DNA of 27,056 nt. Origin: Eubacteriales bacterium (GTDB lineage: Bacteria; Bacillota; Clostridia; Oscillospirales; CAG-272). Of this stretch, positions 16,844 through 25,375 are shown piece after piece. The translations under genes were made by a program, and so were the position numbers. The number at the start of each line of letters is the position of its first letter. Position 1 is the stretch's first letter. The notes under the pieces were generated by a model. That model made no database searches. It was given only the letters and a program-made list of their open reading frames with translations, and was not told the origin of the DNA. The stretch covers positions 1-27,056 of the forward strand of contig JAQVWU010000003.1 in NCBI GenBank assembly GCA_028709565.1, given 5' to 3'.

Positions 16844-19748
16844 TTATACACCGGAACAGACAGAATCAAAGCTTAAATCTTCCCTTTACAGCGGTCTGAC
16901 AAGGAAAAACGCCGCCTCACGTCTCAGGCAGCACGGCAGCAATATAATATACCCTGTCTCCCACGGTCCGTTTTATGTATATCTTAAGCATATTTTAACC
17001 GATTTCACTTCGATTTTGCTTGTGATTACCGCCCTGCTGGCAATGTTATTCGAGCAAAATATCAGCGCGGCGGTTTTAATCGGTATTCTGTCTGTCAATA
17101 TAATATCTACGATTTTAACCTATATCAAGGCACACAGAGTTTTGGAGGGTATGATGCGTCATGCCCTCCCTACAGCCAAGGTAATGCGGGAAGGCAAGTT
17201 ATATATGGTAAAACAGGAACTTGTGGTTCCCGGTGATATCATATTTATCTCAGCAGGCGATATCGTGCCCGCCGACGCCCGCCTCATTGAAAGCAGCGCG
17301 CTGACCGCGCTTGAAGTCAATCTGACCGGTGTCACACAATCGGCGAAAAAAGACGCGGGTTTTATCGAACACCGTGACATTCCCATTTCGGAACGCAGGA
17401 ATATGATTTACGCTGCCACAATTATAACCCACGGCAGCGGTAAAGCCATAGTCTGTGACACGGGGGACAATACGCTTGTCTGCGCAATGGGTAAAAGCAA
17501 ACCTCTCGTAACACATGAGCAGCTTCCGGTTTTTAAAGTATTGAAAAGATACTGCTCGGTATGGAGCATGTTCATGATTGTTATGATATTGGCGCTGACC
17601 GTGCTCAACCTCGTATTCAGTTTAAATTTACTCGGATTATTCGAGATATTTCTTACAGGTCTTACCCTCGCCGTTGCATCAATGAGTGAATTCTATACGG
17701 CATTCGGTTATATAATAGTTGCATGCGGAATCTTCGGAGCCTTTCAGCGTAATAAAGAGGTAAATTCAGGCGCGCTGATTAAAAACACGGCTAAACTTAC
17801 CACATTAAAAGAGATGTCATGCCTTATTGTCCCAAGGGAAGCATTGTTTTCGGTCCGCGAAGCTAAAATCGAACGAATTGTAGCCAACGGTATCACCATG
17901 AATGCCAATATGCGGGGTTTTGCCGAGAATTCCGCAAATACGCTGCGATATGCCGTAATCTCCACTGGTCTGTACGGCGGCAACAGGCTTGTCGCCAACA
18001 ACATGCGCAATGAAAATGTATACTCTCCCGAGGAGGACACAATAATTGCGGCAGCTCAAAAATACGGGCTGTATAATATAGATCTGGAAAATCGCTATCC
18101 TATAATTGAACACCTGCCGGCATCAGGGCATAACCGTTTTGAAACCACACTTGTCGAATACGGCGGCAACAATGTAGCAGTAGTCCGCGGAGACGCCCAG
18201 CAGATTTTAGGTGTTTGTCGTTATTACTCGGAAAAAGGACGGGTGCTGCCCATGACCGCCGAAAAGCTCAACGATTTCCGCATAACCGCCTCGCTGATTA
18301 CAAAGGAAGCCTTTCGCGTAATAGCGGTGGCTTCAAAAAATACAAGCTATAACAACCTCACACGTATCGTCTCATGTCAAACCGACATGACACTGGAAGG
18401 ACTTCTCTGCATACGTGAGAAAATGCTGCCGGGCGCGGCAATGAAAATAGCGCATTGCCGCGCGGCGAACATGAAGATAATAATGACCTGCGACGATGTG
18501 AATGACAATAATCGTTACATAGCCGGCGCTCTCGGCATTATCAGCGGCGATGACGAGATAATCAACTCACAGCGTCTGTACACAATAAAAGACGGACTGT
18601 TTCGCGCAAATATACATATGTATCGCCTTTACGAGGGTCTTTCGGTAAATCAAAAGCAAACGCTGATCAGATATCTCAAGGACAGCGGTGAGATTGTCGG
18701 TTTCCTAGCCCGGGAATTGGATGAAATATCTCTGCTTGATGAGGCCGATGCCGGCTTTTCCCAAAGCATTACCATTTCGTCAAAAGCCAAAAAGACAAGG
18801 GTCGATATCACGGACAGAAGCATTCCGGTCTATTTAAAAAACTCCAAAGCAGCTTCAAAAACAGGTTGTGACGCGATAAATTTTGTTTCCGATGTTATTG
18901 TATCGGAGCCCGACAAAATCGGCTCGGGCGGTTTTAACGCAATGGTAAACTCCGTGGAATACTCCAAGGTAATATATCAGAATCTGCTGCGAGGGGTTCG
19001 CTATCTACTGGCTTCACAATCAATGCGGTTTTTTATTGTCTTATATTCCATATTCACCGGTACCGTGCTGCTCAATACCGTTCAGCTGCTGTTTTGCGGA
19101 CTTATTGTTGACTTTGCCGCCGTCATTATTATTGCCTTTGAAAGACCGGCTCATGATATAATACCAACCCCCATCGATACCGAGGAAAAACTCAGACACC
19201 CGTTCCGCCACAATGCCGAATCCATTCTGTTCGGTTTAATCGCCTCCGCGCTTACGGCGTTCATTCCCGCGATATTGAAATATTTTCATATTGAAATCAA
19301 ACCGGACATGCTGTCATCGGCGGCATTCTGCGGTGTTATTCTTTCACAGTTCGTTTTGCTGAGTGAAATAAAAAAAGACCGAAGTGTTTTTGTATCAGTC
19401 TCCTTCAATCGTGTCTACGGCTTTGTTTTAATACTTACAGCCGTATTTATTGCCGGAGGACAGTTAACTTCGGCGGGAAACCTGTTCGCAATGGTCAGAC
19501 ATACGTTGCCCTACGCCGTTGTGTCAATATTATGCCCTGCTGCAATATTCATCATCTATGAACTCTATAAACTCATCAAACACGCCGCCGCTTCTAAAAA
19601 TAAAAAAAGAAGAACAAAACCTCAAACCGAAAAAACTGTCTTTTCATTGCGTTTATCGGGATTTTGTATAGAAGATACCGACGACGATGAAGCGACTGCA
19701 GCCGATGATTTAGAATCATCCGACAGTGAAATATATACACCCCGATAG
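16824..19748 (+). CDS. Degenerate P2-type ATPase (catalytically dead pump homologue)
   Basis: This 974-residue protein has the full P2-type cation ATPase layout: an N-terminal cation-ATPase motif (GLTRKNAASRLRQHGSN), actuator domain with GDIVPADARLIE, ten likely membrane segments, nucleotide and P domains. Catalytic motifs are replaced at collinear positions. TGES is TGVT (168-171), M4 PEGLP is SEFYT (288-292), and DKTGT is PREAL (337-341, so the phosphorylated Asp is Pro337). KGA is RGD (455-457), DPPR is EKML (532-535), TGD is CDD (556-558), and TGDGVND is LARELDE (628-634). In M6, Asn is Gly759 while Asp763 remains; Lys611 also remains. It cannot be a normal pump. An acidic tail fills residues 950-970. 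It starts inside the Clp gene without an SD. The frame is intact over 2.9 kb, so I call it a pseudoenzyme, not a pseudogene. Confidence 0.88.
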   Translation: MTEKWYDYTPEQTESKLKSSLYSGLTRKNAASRLRQHGSNIIYPVSHGPFYVYLKHILTDFTSILLVITALLAMLFEQNISAAVLIGILSVNIISTILTYIKAHRVLEGMMRHALPTAKVMREGKLYMVKQELVVPGDIIFISAGDIVPADARLIESSALTALEVNLTGVTQSAKKDAGFIEHRDIPISERRNMIYAATIITHGSGKAIVCDTGDNTLVCAMGKSKPLVTHEQLPVFKVLKRYCSVWSMFMIVMILALTVLNLVFSLNLLGLFEIFLTGLTLAVASMSEFYTAFGYIIVACGIFGAFQRNKEVNSGALIKNTAKLTTLKEMSCLIVPREALFSVREAKIERIVANGITMNANMRGFAENSANTLRYAVISTGLYGGNRLVANNMRNENVYSPEEDTIIAAAQKYGLYNIDLENRYPIIEHLPASGHNRFETTLVEYGGNNVAVVRGDAQQILGVCRYYSEKGRVLPMTAEKLNDFRITASLITKEAFRVIAVASKNTSYNNLTRIVSCQTDMTLEGLLCIREKMLPGAAMKIAHCRAANMKIIMTCDDVNDNNRYIAGALGIISGDDEIINSQRLYTIKDGLFRANIHMYRLYEGLSVNQKQTLIRYLKDSGEIVGFLARELDEISLLDEADAGFSQSITISSKAKKTRVDITDRSIPVYLKNSKAASKTGCDAINFVSDVIVSEPDKIGSGGFNAMVNSVEYSKVIYQNLLRGVRYLLASQSMRFFIVLYSIFTGTVLLNTVQLLFCGLIVDFAAVIIIAFERPAHDIIPTPIDTEEKLRHPFRHNAESILFGLIASALTAFIPAILKYFHIEIKPDMLSSAAFCGVILSQFVLLSEIKKDRSVFVSVSFNRVYGFVLILTAVFIAGGQLTSAGNLFAMVRHTLPYAVVSILCPAAIFIIYELYKLIKHAAASKNKKRRTKPQTEKTVFSLRLSGFCIEDTDDDEATAADDLESSDSEIYTPR

Positions 19749-19801
19749 AAATAGAATCGGTAATTTTTATATAATATTTTAAACGAAAGGTCTGTTAAAA
19801 C

Positions 19802-21247
19802 ATGAAAACGAAATCACTGACAGCGCTGTTCCTGCTGTTCGCAATAATTTTCAGCTGTTTTTCCTGCGCCTCAAACAATAATGCGGAAAGCGGCGTGACA
19901 ACTGCGGTTACCGGTGAAACAACCGCAGGTGAAACGGAAATATCCGATGATCTTCCCGATACTGATTATGAAGGTTATAAATTCCGTTTTTATACCCGAA
20001 ATTGCTGCCCCAGCCATGCGGGCGGTCTTTACACCGAGGAACTCTCGGGTGACGTTATCGAGGACGCCGTGTATCGGCGTAATCGTGACGTGGAGGATCG
20101 CTTTAATATCGAAATTACCGAACCGCTCACCGGCGCCGACGGCAATGCAACCGAGCTTATCAGTTCAGTGGCTGCCGGCGATGACATATGTGACGCGGTA
20201 GTCTGGCACTTCCGTCACCTCGGAGATGTCGCGCTGCAGGGTTTACTGTACGATCTGCAGAATATACCCCATCTTAATTTCAATAAACCCTGGTGGTCAA
20301 AAAATATAATCGACAGTTATACCATCTTCGATAAATCCTTTGTCGCTTTGGGTTATTATGATATCGATAATATTACCTTTACGGGATGTATGTATTTTAA
20401 TAAAAGACTTGCTGACGAATATCTCCCCGATAATCTGTATGAAACGACAAACACCGGCGCTTTCACCCTCGATAAGTTTATAGAATACACACGTCTGGTA
20501 GGAGCGGACCTGAACGGAGACGCCTCTGTTGACATTGAAAACGACCTTTACGGTTTCGGTACCGCTGCCGGATTAATGTTCATGTTTCAATCGGCCGCCG
20601 ATCAGCCGACCACCAAACGCGACGAGGACGGCACGCCCGTTCTGGCAATCAATACCGAGCGTATGGTTTCGATTGTAGAAAAATGCTATTCGCTGCTGCA
20701 TGAATATGAATATTCATATGTTCATGAAGCGGGCGCGATGACCGCATTTACGGCGGGTCGAATATTGTTCCACACCGGTCTGCTCACCGACGCGACCGGG
20801 GCTTCCATGCGTGATATGGATGACGATTTCGGCATACTGCCCTTTCCGAAATTTGATGAAACCCAGTCGGAATATTATTCCCACGGCAGCGCCCACGGAG
20901 CGTTGATCGGTATCCCCGTTACCATTATCGATACCGAACGTACAGGTCTGTTAACCGAGGCGATAACCGCCGAGGGTTATAAAACCATACGCCCGGCCGT
21001 TTACGATGTGGCCTTGAAAACCAAACTGACACGTGATGAGGATTCCGCGGCAATGATTGACATCATACTCGGCGGCAGAACCGGGGATTACGCCGACATA
21101 TACGACGAATGGGGACTGGTATACACGCTGGACCATATGGTCGGGCGTAAAAAGGACAACAACTTCGCGTCATACTACGCTGCAAATGAAAAGGCCAGCA
21201 TCGACCGCATACAAAAATCAGTTGATAAATTCAGTGAAATGGGATAA
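19802..21247 (+). CDS. Extracellular solute-binding lipoprotein (ABC sugar-type), orphan
   Basis: This 481-residue protein has a signal peptide (KTK, then a hydrophobic core to about residue 18) and a lipobox-like cysteine at Cys19 or Cys22. A Thr/Glu-rich linker follows, then a family 1 solute-binding fold with FRFYTRN, DVIEDAVYRRNRDVEDRFNI, VVWHFRH and a C-terminal helical part. It resembles sugar-binding lipoproteins common in Clostridia. No permease or ATPase genes lie nearby, so it may use a remote transporter or act as a surface sensor. The start follows GAAAGG by about 12 nt. TATAAT at 19770-19775 is present but has no convincing -35. A strong terminator follows the gene. Confidence 0.82.
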   Translation: MKTKSLTALFLLFAIIFSCFSCASNNNAESGVTTAVTGETTAGETEISDDLPDTDYEGYKFRFYTRNCCPSHAGGLYTEELSGDVIEDAVYRRNRDVEDRFNIEITEPLTGADGNATELISSVAAGDDICDAVVWHFRHLGDVALQGLLYDLQNIPHLNFNKPWWSKNIIDSYTIFDKSFVALGYYDIDNITFTGCMYFNKRLADEYLPDNLYETTNTGAFTLDKFIEYTRLVGADLNGDASVDIENDLYGFGTAAGLMFMFQSAADQPTTKRDEDGTPVLAINTERMVSIVEKCYSLLHEYEYSYVHEAGAMTAFTAGRILFHTGLLTDATGASMRDMDDDFGILPFPKFDETQSEYYSHGSAHGALIGIPVTIIDTERTGLLTEAITAEGYKTIRPAVYDVALKTKLTRDEDSAAMIDIILGGRTGDYADIYDEWGLVYTLDHMVGRKKDNNFASYYAANEKASIDRIQKSVDKFSEMG

Positions 21248-21259
21248 TCCTAAGCTTCG

Positions 21260-21300
21260 ACACAGCGCAGCCGTTTAGCATCCGGCTGCGCTGTGTTTTT
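21260..21300 (+). terminator. Intrinsic terminator after the solute-binding protein
   Basis: A perfect 14-bp GC-rich stem (21260-21273 with 21283-21296), a 9-nt loop and a T-tract at 21296-21300. It begins 12 nt past the stop codon and closes the long plus-strand block that starts at ruvC. The opposite strand lacks a U-tract, so it should act in one direction. Confidence 0.95.
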
Positions 21301-21397
21301 AGTTAAAATACGGGAACAAAACAATACCCGAAACGTCAGCTTTATATATGTGACAAGGAGCTGAGGTAAATTATTAAAAAGCAAGGCGTTTTACTCG

Positions 21398-21904
21398 GTG
21401 CTCGCCCTCTCGTTAATCACATGCGCAGTCGCTGCGTTCTTTGTTTTGAACCGGCTAAAACCCGATAACGCAGAAACCATATCCCCGGAGGCGGTCACCG
21501 TTGAAGTTGAATTGCCAACATGTGACGGTGATTATTATATCGCTGATGTAATTGATTTTTCAGAATGTGAACTTTCGGATATTACATCGATAAAAATCAC
21601 TGACAGTATAACGGGAAACATCAAAACAATAAGCGAGGATGCCGGTATCGGGCATATTACGGCTTTTATCGGGAAAATATCAGGTTCACAGCCGGTATCA
21701 TCAAGAGGCTATTACGGTTTTTTATATTATGTTGTCCTGTATGCCAACGACGAGAATATAGCCGAGATTACATTTACGGGTAATAATACTTTTAATTACG
21801 GTTTATTTGAAAGGGTCGGCAGTTTTTTATACCCCTGCCGCTATATTATGTCGGGCGTATCTGAAAAAGAGGTTACCGACACCTTCGCGCGCAATTTTTC
21901 CTGA
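21398..21904 (+). CDS. Small membrane-anchored protein of unknown function, start codon uncertain
   Basis: I do not recognise this 168-residue protein. A hydrophobic anchor (ALSLITCAVAAFFVL) is followed by an acidic extracytoplasmic domain with beta-type repeats (ITSIKITDSITGNIKTISED, IAEITFTGNNTFNYGLFERVG). The only legal in-frame start is GTG at 21398. However, AAGGAG (21355-21360) and GAGGT (21363-21367) lie too far upstream, and in-frame codons from 21371 read LLKSKAFYSV, which would supply the usual positive N terminus. TTA codons stand at 21371 and 21374, where a start is expected, so a TTG-to-TTA change or error is possible. The gene is isolated after the terminator. Its last 32 bases overlap the convergent YfhO gene. 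Confidence 0.65.
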   Translation: MLALSLITCAVAAFFVLNRLKPDNAETISPEAVTVEVELPTCDGDYYIADVIDFSECELSDITSIKITDSITGNIKTISEDAGIGHITAFIGKISGSQPVSSRGYYGFLYYVVLYANDENIAEITFTGNNTFNYGLFERVGSFLYPCRYIMSGVSEKEVTDTFARNFS

Positions 21905-24437
21905 TATCCGCTATACCCCGTTCTCTGATTATCATACCAACCAATAATATCAGACCAACGGCTGATAACAGGCAGCCCTGCCAAAAGCCCGGCGGGGTAT
22001 ATACAAGTTCAACATAATCGGCTCCGTCGTTAAGTTTAACGCACAAAAATCCGTTTGCCTGCCCTAGTTCCCCGCTGCCGTCAGCGATTCTCCAACCCTC
22101 TTCATACGGTATGGAACAAAAGATTAAGCCGCCCTCTTTTGCTTTAATATTGATTTTGTTTCCCCTGAGATCCGACACCGCTGCCGCGCCGGTCCGCAGT
22201 CTGTCGATGATATCGGTATAATCTTTTGTCAGTATATAAAAGTCTATTGATGTGTAATTAAGCTCTCCTGATATAGGTTCGAGTCTTATTTCCACCGGTT
22301 CACCGCTTTTGCTCGGTCCGAGATAGACGGTATATGCGACAGCTGCTTGCGCCGTCTGGTAATTAGCATAATATATATCGTTTATATATATCGCGCACGG
22401 TGTATTGGCGGAGGAGTGAATATACATATAGAGAGTGCCCTCCCGCGAGGCTTTAAGCTTATATGACACGGAGTTTTTTTCGCCCGCATCCTGCTTTATC
22501 GCCGTTTGACCTATAAACGGCGTCTCCTTTTTGCCGGTCATCGCGGAAAGGAGATTGTTTTGCGTTTCAAAAGGATTTGCTCCGCTGAAATCGGCGGAAA
22601 GGAACCGGTTGTCAACTGCATAAGCGACCGGAAGCGCGTGCGTATTCCGGTATACATCAATCAGTTTTGTGGAACCTGTTTTCTCATAAAAATCGGAGGC
22701 GTAGGAAAATCCGATTCTTTTTATCAGCAAATGTGATGCGTAATCGGCATCTGTCATATCCAGTATATAATCTATACCGAACAGCGAATCCAAAACCGGT
22801 GTCGAGCCGAAATAAGACAGCCAATACTCGCTTGAAGCATATCCCAACCGGCGCATCACCGCGTTGAAGGAGCGCCTGTATAAAGAAGAATAGTGGGTCA
22901 GGCCCCGATAATTCAATGCCATGGAATCGTTAAGGTAACGGTAGTAACTTTTCTCCGTACGCGTATTAGCGCCGACTTTTTTCAGCGCGTCGTTATTCAC
23001 CGATATAAAACTGTCGTAACTTTTTTTGGGATAATAACCGTAATAAACATCCTCGTTATATCTGAAAGCAAAAGCGGCGTTGACTGACAGTTCCAGTAAG
23101 ATAATAACCGAGACCACAAACACGGCGGCGGCCGGTATGCGGTTTATTTTAACGGACGAAAGCGTATATGCCGCAGTCAGTATTAAAACAAAAGAAACGA
23201 TATATGAATAGCGTGCCGGAAAGGAAATCGGGGTCTGACCGGAATGCAGCAGCAGATCCAGCTGGGGACAGACCAGCGGCATAGATACCCATAAACACAG
23301 GGTCATATATTGCAGCGCCTTTATCTGACGGTTTTTGCAGCATAAAATCGGCAGCATCGCGGCCAGAATTACGCATACCGAAGAACAGTACAACGGAGGC
23401 ACATCGAGATTGTATGCAAAGGGCAGGTGTCCTTTGAGCGCGTCAATTAAAGACTCGGCGTTTAAGACACACAATAAAATAAATACGGCGGCGGTTATGA
23501 CGGCGGCAATAATCACAGCCCCCGGATTAGCCGATATATGCTGCTCTGTTATTTTCCCTTTGTCCGCGGCAATCAAAATCAGGCATACCGTCCCGGCAGC
23601 GAGGGACACATAAAAAACAAAATCGAAAAAATCAGAAAAACCCTCAAAAAAGTTAGAGGCTGCCGCCGACAGCAGATTTTCATCGGTCATTTTTGTCTGC
23701 GCAAGTTTATTGTATGCCGTGAAGACGATTGCCGATGACAGGCATAAACCGGTAAATATCGCGGTAAAAGATCTCAGGAAGGTCCGCCCTTTGGCGCAAT
23801 GCTCAATGGTTAGCAGTAAAAAGCATATATAAACAAGAGAAAAGCACACGAGCATGAATCCCGTATAAAAATTTATCACCATCGCCGCGGCTACAGCGAT
23901 AACGAACGGTATCTGTCTGCCCTCCGATACCAAAATTTCGGTTGTCAGCGCAATCAGCGGAAGCAGCCATAAAGCATCCAGCCACATAAGATTCTGTGCG
24001 TATATGACGGCAAATCCGCAAAACGTGTAGATTACCGCAAACAACGGCGTAAATTTCTTATCAAGAACAAACAAACGGGTCCGGCGTAAAAAAACAGATA
24101 ACGTAAGACCCGCCGTCATAACCTTAAGATAATAGATTAAAGTAACCGCGCCTATAATATTGTTCCATGGCAGCAATATAATAAGATTAAACGGAGACAA
24201 CAGATAATACGCGGCCAAGGTAAAGAAATCCCCACCGAAAGCTCTGTTAAACGAATAAAACTGAATGCCGCCGCGCAGCGAAGCAAAAAAATCTATATAC
24301 TGGCTTCGGAGGTCGTATATCAATATACTTTTATCTCCGAACGGATAAATCCCGTTAACGGACAGCACCGCCGATAATATTACAGCGGGCAGAATAAACG
24401 CAAGAACCGAATACAGCGCATCTTTTTTACTTCTCAA
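21873..24437 (-). CDS. YfhO-family multispanning membrane glycosyltransferase (copy 2)
   Basis: This 854-residue paralogue of the 2576-5308 product has the same order of parts: an early IYDLRSQYIDFF (aligned with VLDLNGQYVYFF of copy 1), NLMWLDALWLLPL, about a dozen membrane segments, an extracytoplasmic region, IPYEEGWRIADG, and a last membrane segment. The frame opens at a TTG at 24443, but AAAGGA ends only 2 nt before it. The TTG two codons later (24437-24435) is 8 nt away and is my choice. The start overlaps the EamA gene by 11 nt, so they share an operon. The 3' end overlaps the convergent gene by 32 nt, and no terminator is visible. A cell-surface polymer is the likely acceptor by family knowledge. 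Confidence 0.88.
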   Translation of the reverse strand: MRSKKDALYSVLAFILPAVILSAVLSVNGIYPFGDKSILIYDLRSQYIDFFASLRGGIQFYSFNRAFGGDFFTLAAYYLLSPFNLIILLPWNNIIGAVTLIYYLKVMTAGLTLSVFLRRTRLFVLDKKFTPLFAVIYTFCGFAVIYAQNLMWLDALWLLPLIALTTEILVSEGRQIPFVIAVAAAMVINFYTGFMLVCFSLVYICFLLLTIEHCAKGRTFLRSFTAIFTGLCLSSAIVFTAYNKLAQTKMTDENLLSAAASNFFEGFSDFFDFVFYVSLAAGTVCLILIAADKGKITEQHISANPGAVIIAAVITAAVFILLCVLNAESLIDALKGHLPFAYNLDVPPLYCSSVCVILAAMLPILCCKNRQIKALQYMTLCLWVSMPLVCPQLDLLLHSGQTPISFPARYSYIVSFVLILTAAYTLSSVKINRIPAAAVFVVSVIILLELSVNAAFAFRYNEDVYYGYYPKKSYDSFISVNNDALKKVGANTRTEKSYYRYLNDSMALNYRGLTHYSSLYRRSFNAVMRRLGYASSEYWLSYFGSTPVLDSLFGIDYILDMTDADYASHLLIKRIGFSYASDFYEKTGSTKLIDVYRNTHALPVAYAVDNRFLSADFSGANPFETQNNLLSAMTGKKETPFIGQTAIKQDAGEKNSVSYKLKASREGTLYMYIHSSANTPCAIYINDIYYANYQTAQAAVAYTVYLGPSKSGEPVEIRLEPISGELNYTSIDFYILTKDYTDIIDRLRTGAAAVSDLRGNKINIKAKEGGLIFCSIPYEEGWRIADGSGELGQANGFLCVKLNDGADYVELVYTPPGFWQGCLLSAVGLILLVGMIIRERGIADIRKNCARRCR

Positions 24438-25356
24438 AACCAATGTCCTTTCGGAGGTCTTTCAGTTGTGCCGTTAATACGGCAATAAACATAAGCGCAC
24501 AACCAGCAAGTTCCCTGTATGTGAAAGATTCGTTGAGAATTATAACACCCGCAACAGCGGCAAACACCGATTCGAAGCTTAATATCAGCGACGCTATAAC
24601 GGGTTTTGTTTCTCTCTGCCCTACAATCTGAAGTGTATAAGCGACCCCGGATGAAAATACTCCGGCGTATAACACCGGAATCCGGCTGTTCCACAGCGAG
24701 TATACATCAGGTTTCTCAAAGATAAACATCATTGCGGCGCTGAGAGCTCCGGCAACGAAGAACTGTATACAGGACATGCGCACGCAGTCAACCCTGGGGG
24801 CAAAGTAATCGATTACCACAATGTGAAAGGCAAAAAACAATGCGCTCGCCAAAACAAAAATATCTCCGCGGTTAATAACAAAGGCTTCGTCCACGCATAA
24901 AAGATACATACCAGCCATGGCGATAAGCACGCTTACCGAGATACGCGCCGACGGACGATTCCCCATAAACAGGCCGATTACCGGAACCAATACTATATAA
25001 AGCGCGGTAATAAAACCCGTTTTGCCCGCTGAGGTGGTCATAATGCCGATTTGCTGGGCGCTTGACGCGATAAATAATAAAACACCGCAGCTGATACCGC
25101 CGGCGGCAAGCTTTTTATACTGTGCTCTGCCCTCCGGCGCCCGGGTAATGCCCATTTTATCAAGAAAAAACAGGCTTGGAATAAGTATCAAACCGCCTAT
25201 AACGAAACGGGCGAAATTAAATGTGAACGGTCCCACATAGTCCATGCCCACGGACTGGGCTATAAATGCCAATCCCCATATAAACGCGGTTATCATAAGC
25301 ATTATATTCCCGCGCAGTCTGTTTTGATGAGGTGCTTTATTCTCTTCGGTTATCAT
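24427..25356 (-). CDS. EamA/DMT superfamily transporter
   Basis: This 309-residue protein has ten predicted membrane segments in two repeats of five, the EamA duplication. The N-terminal repeat starts MLMITAFIWGLAFIAQSVGMD. The second ends SLILSFESVFAAVAGVIILNE, a typical DMT signature. The family moves small metabolites or nucleotide-sugar-like compounds, and the substrate here is unknown. It lies 19 nt after DUF1836-2 and overlaps the YfhO-2 start by 11 nt. Context allows a link to envelope precursor supply for YfhO, but that is inference. The ATG at 25356 has a weak ribosome-binding site. Confidence 0.88.
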   Translation of the reverse strand: MITEENKAPHQNRLRGNIMLMITAFIWGLAFIAQSVGMDYVGPFTFNFARFVIGGLILIPSLFFLDKMGITRAPEGRAQYKKLAAGGISCGVLLFIASSAQQIGIMTTSAGKTGFITALYIVLVPVIGLFMGNRPSARISVSVLIAMAGMYLLCVDEAFVINRGDIFVLASALFFAFHIVVIDYFAPRVDCVRMSCIQFFVAGALSAAMMFIFEKPDVYSLWNSRIPVLYAGVFSSGVAYTLQIVGQRETKPVIASLILSFESVFAAVAGVIILNESFTYRELAGCALMFIAVLTAQLKDLRKDIGFEK

Positions 25357-25375
25357 TTTTTGTATGTCCCGGGTG

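Noticed and set aside
16824..19748. Calling the P-type ATPase homologue a pseudogene
   Set aside because: There is no stop or frameshift over 974 codons, structural residues between motifs are kept, and the start is coupled to the upstream gene. Random decay would be expected to break the frame and the scaffold as well.
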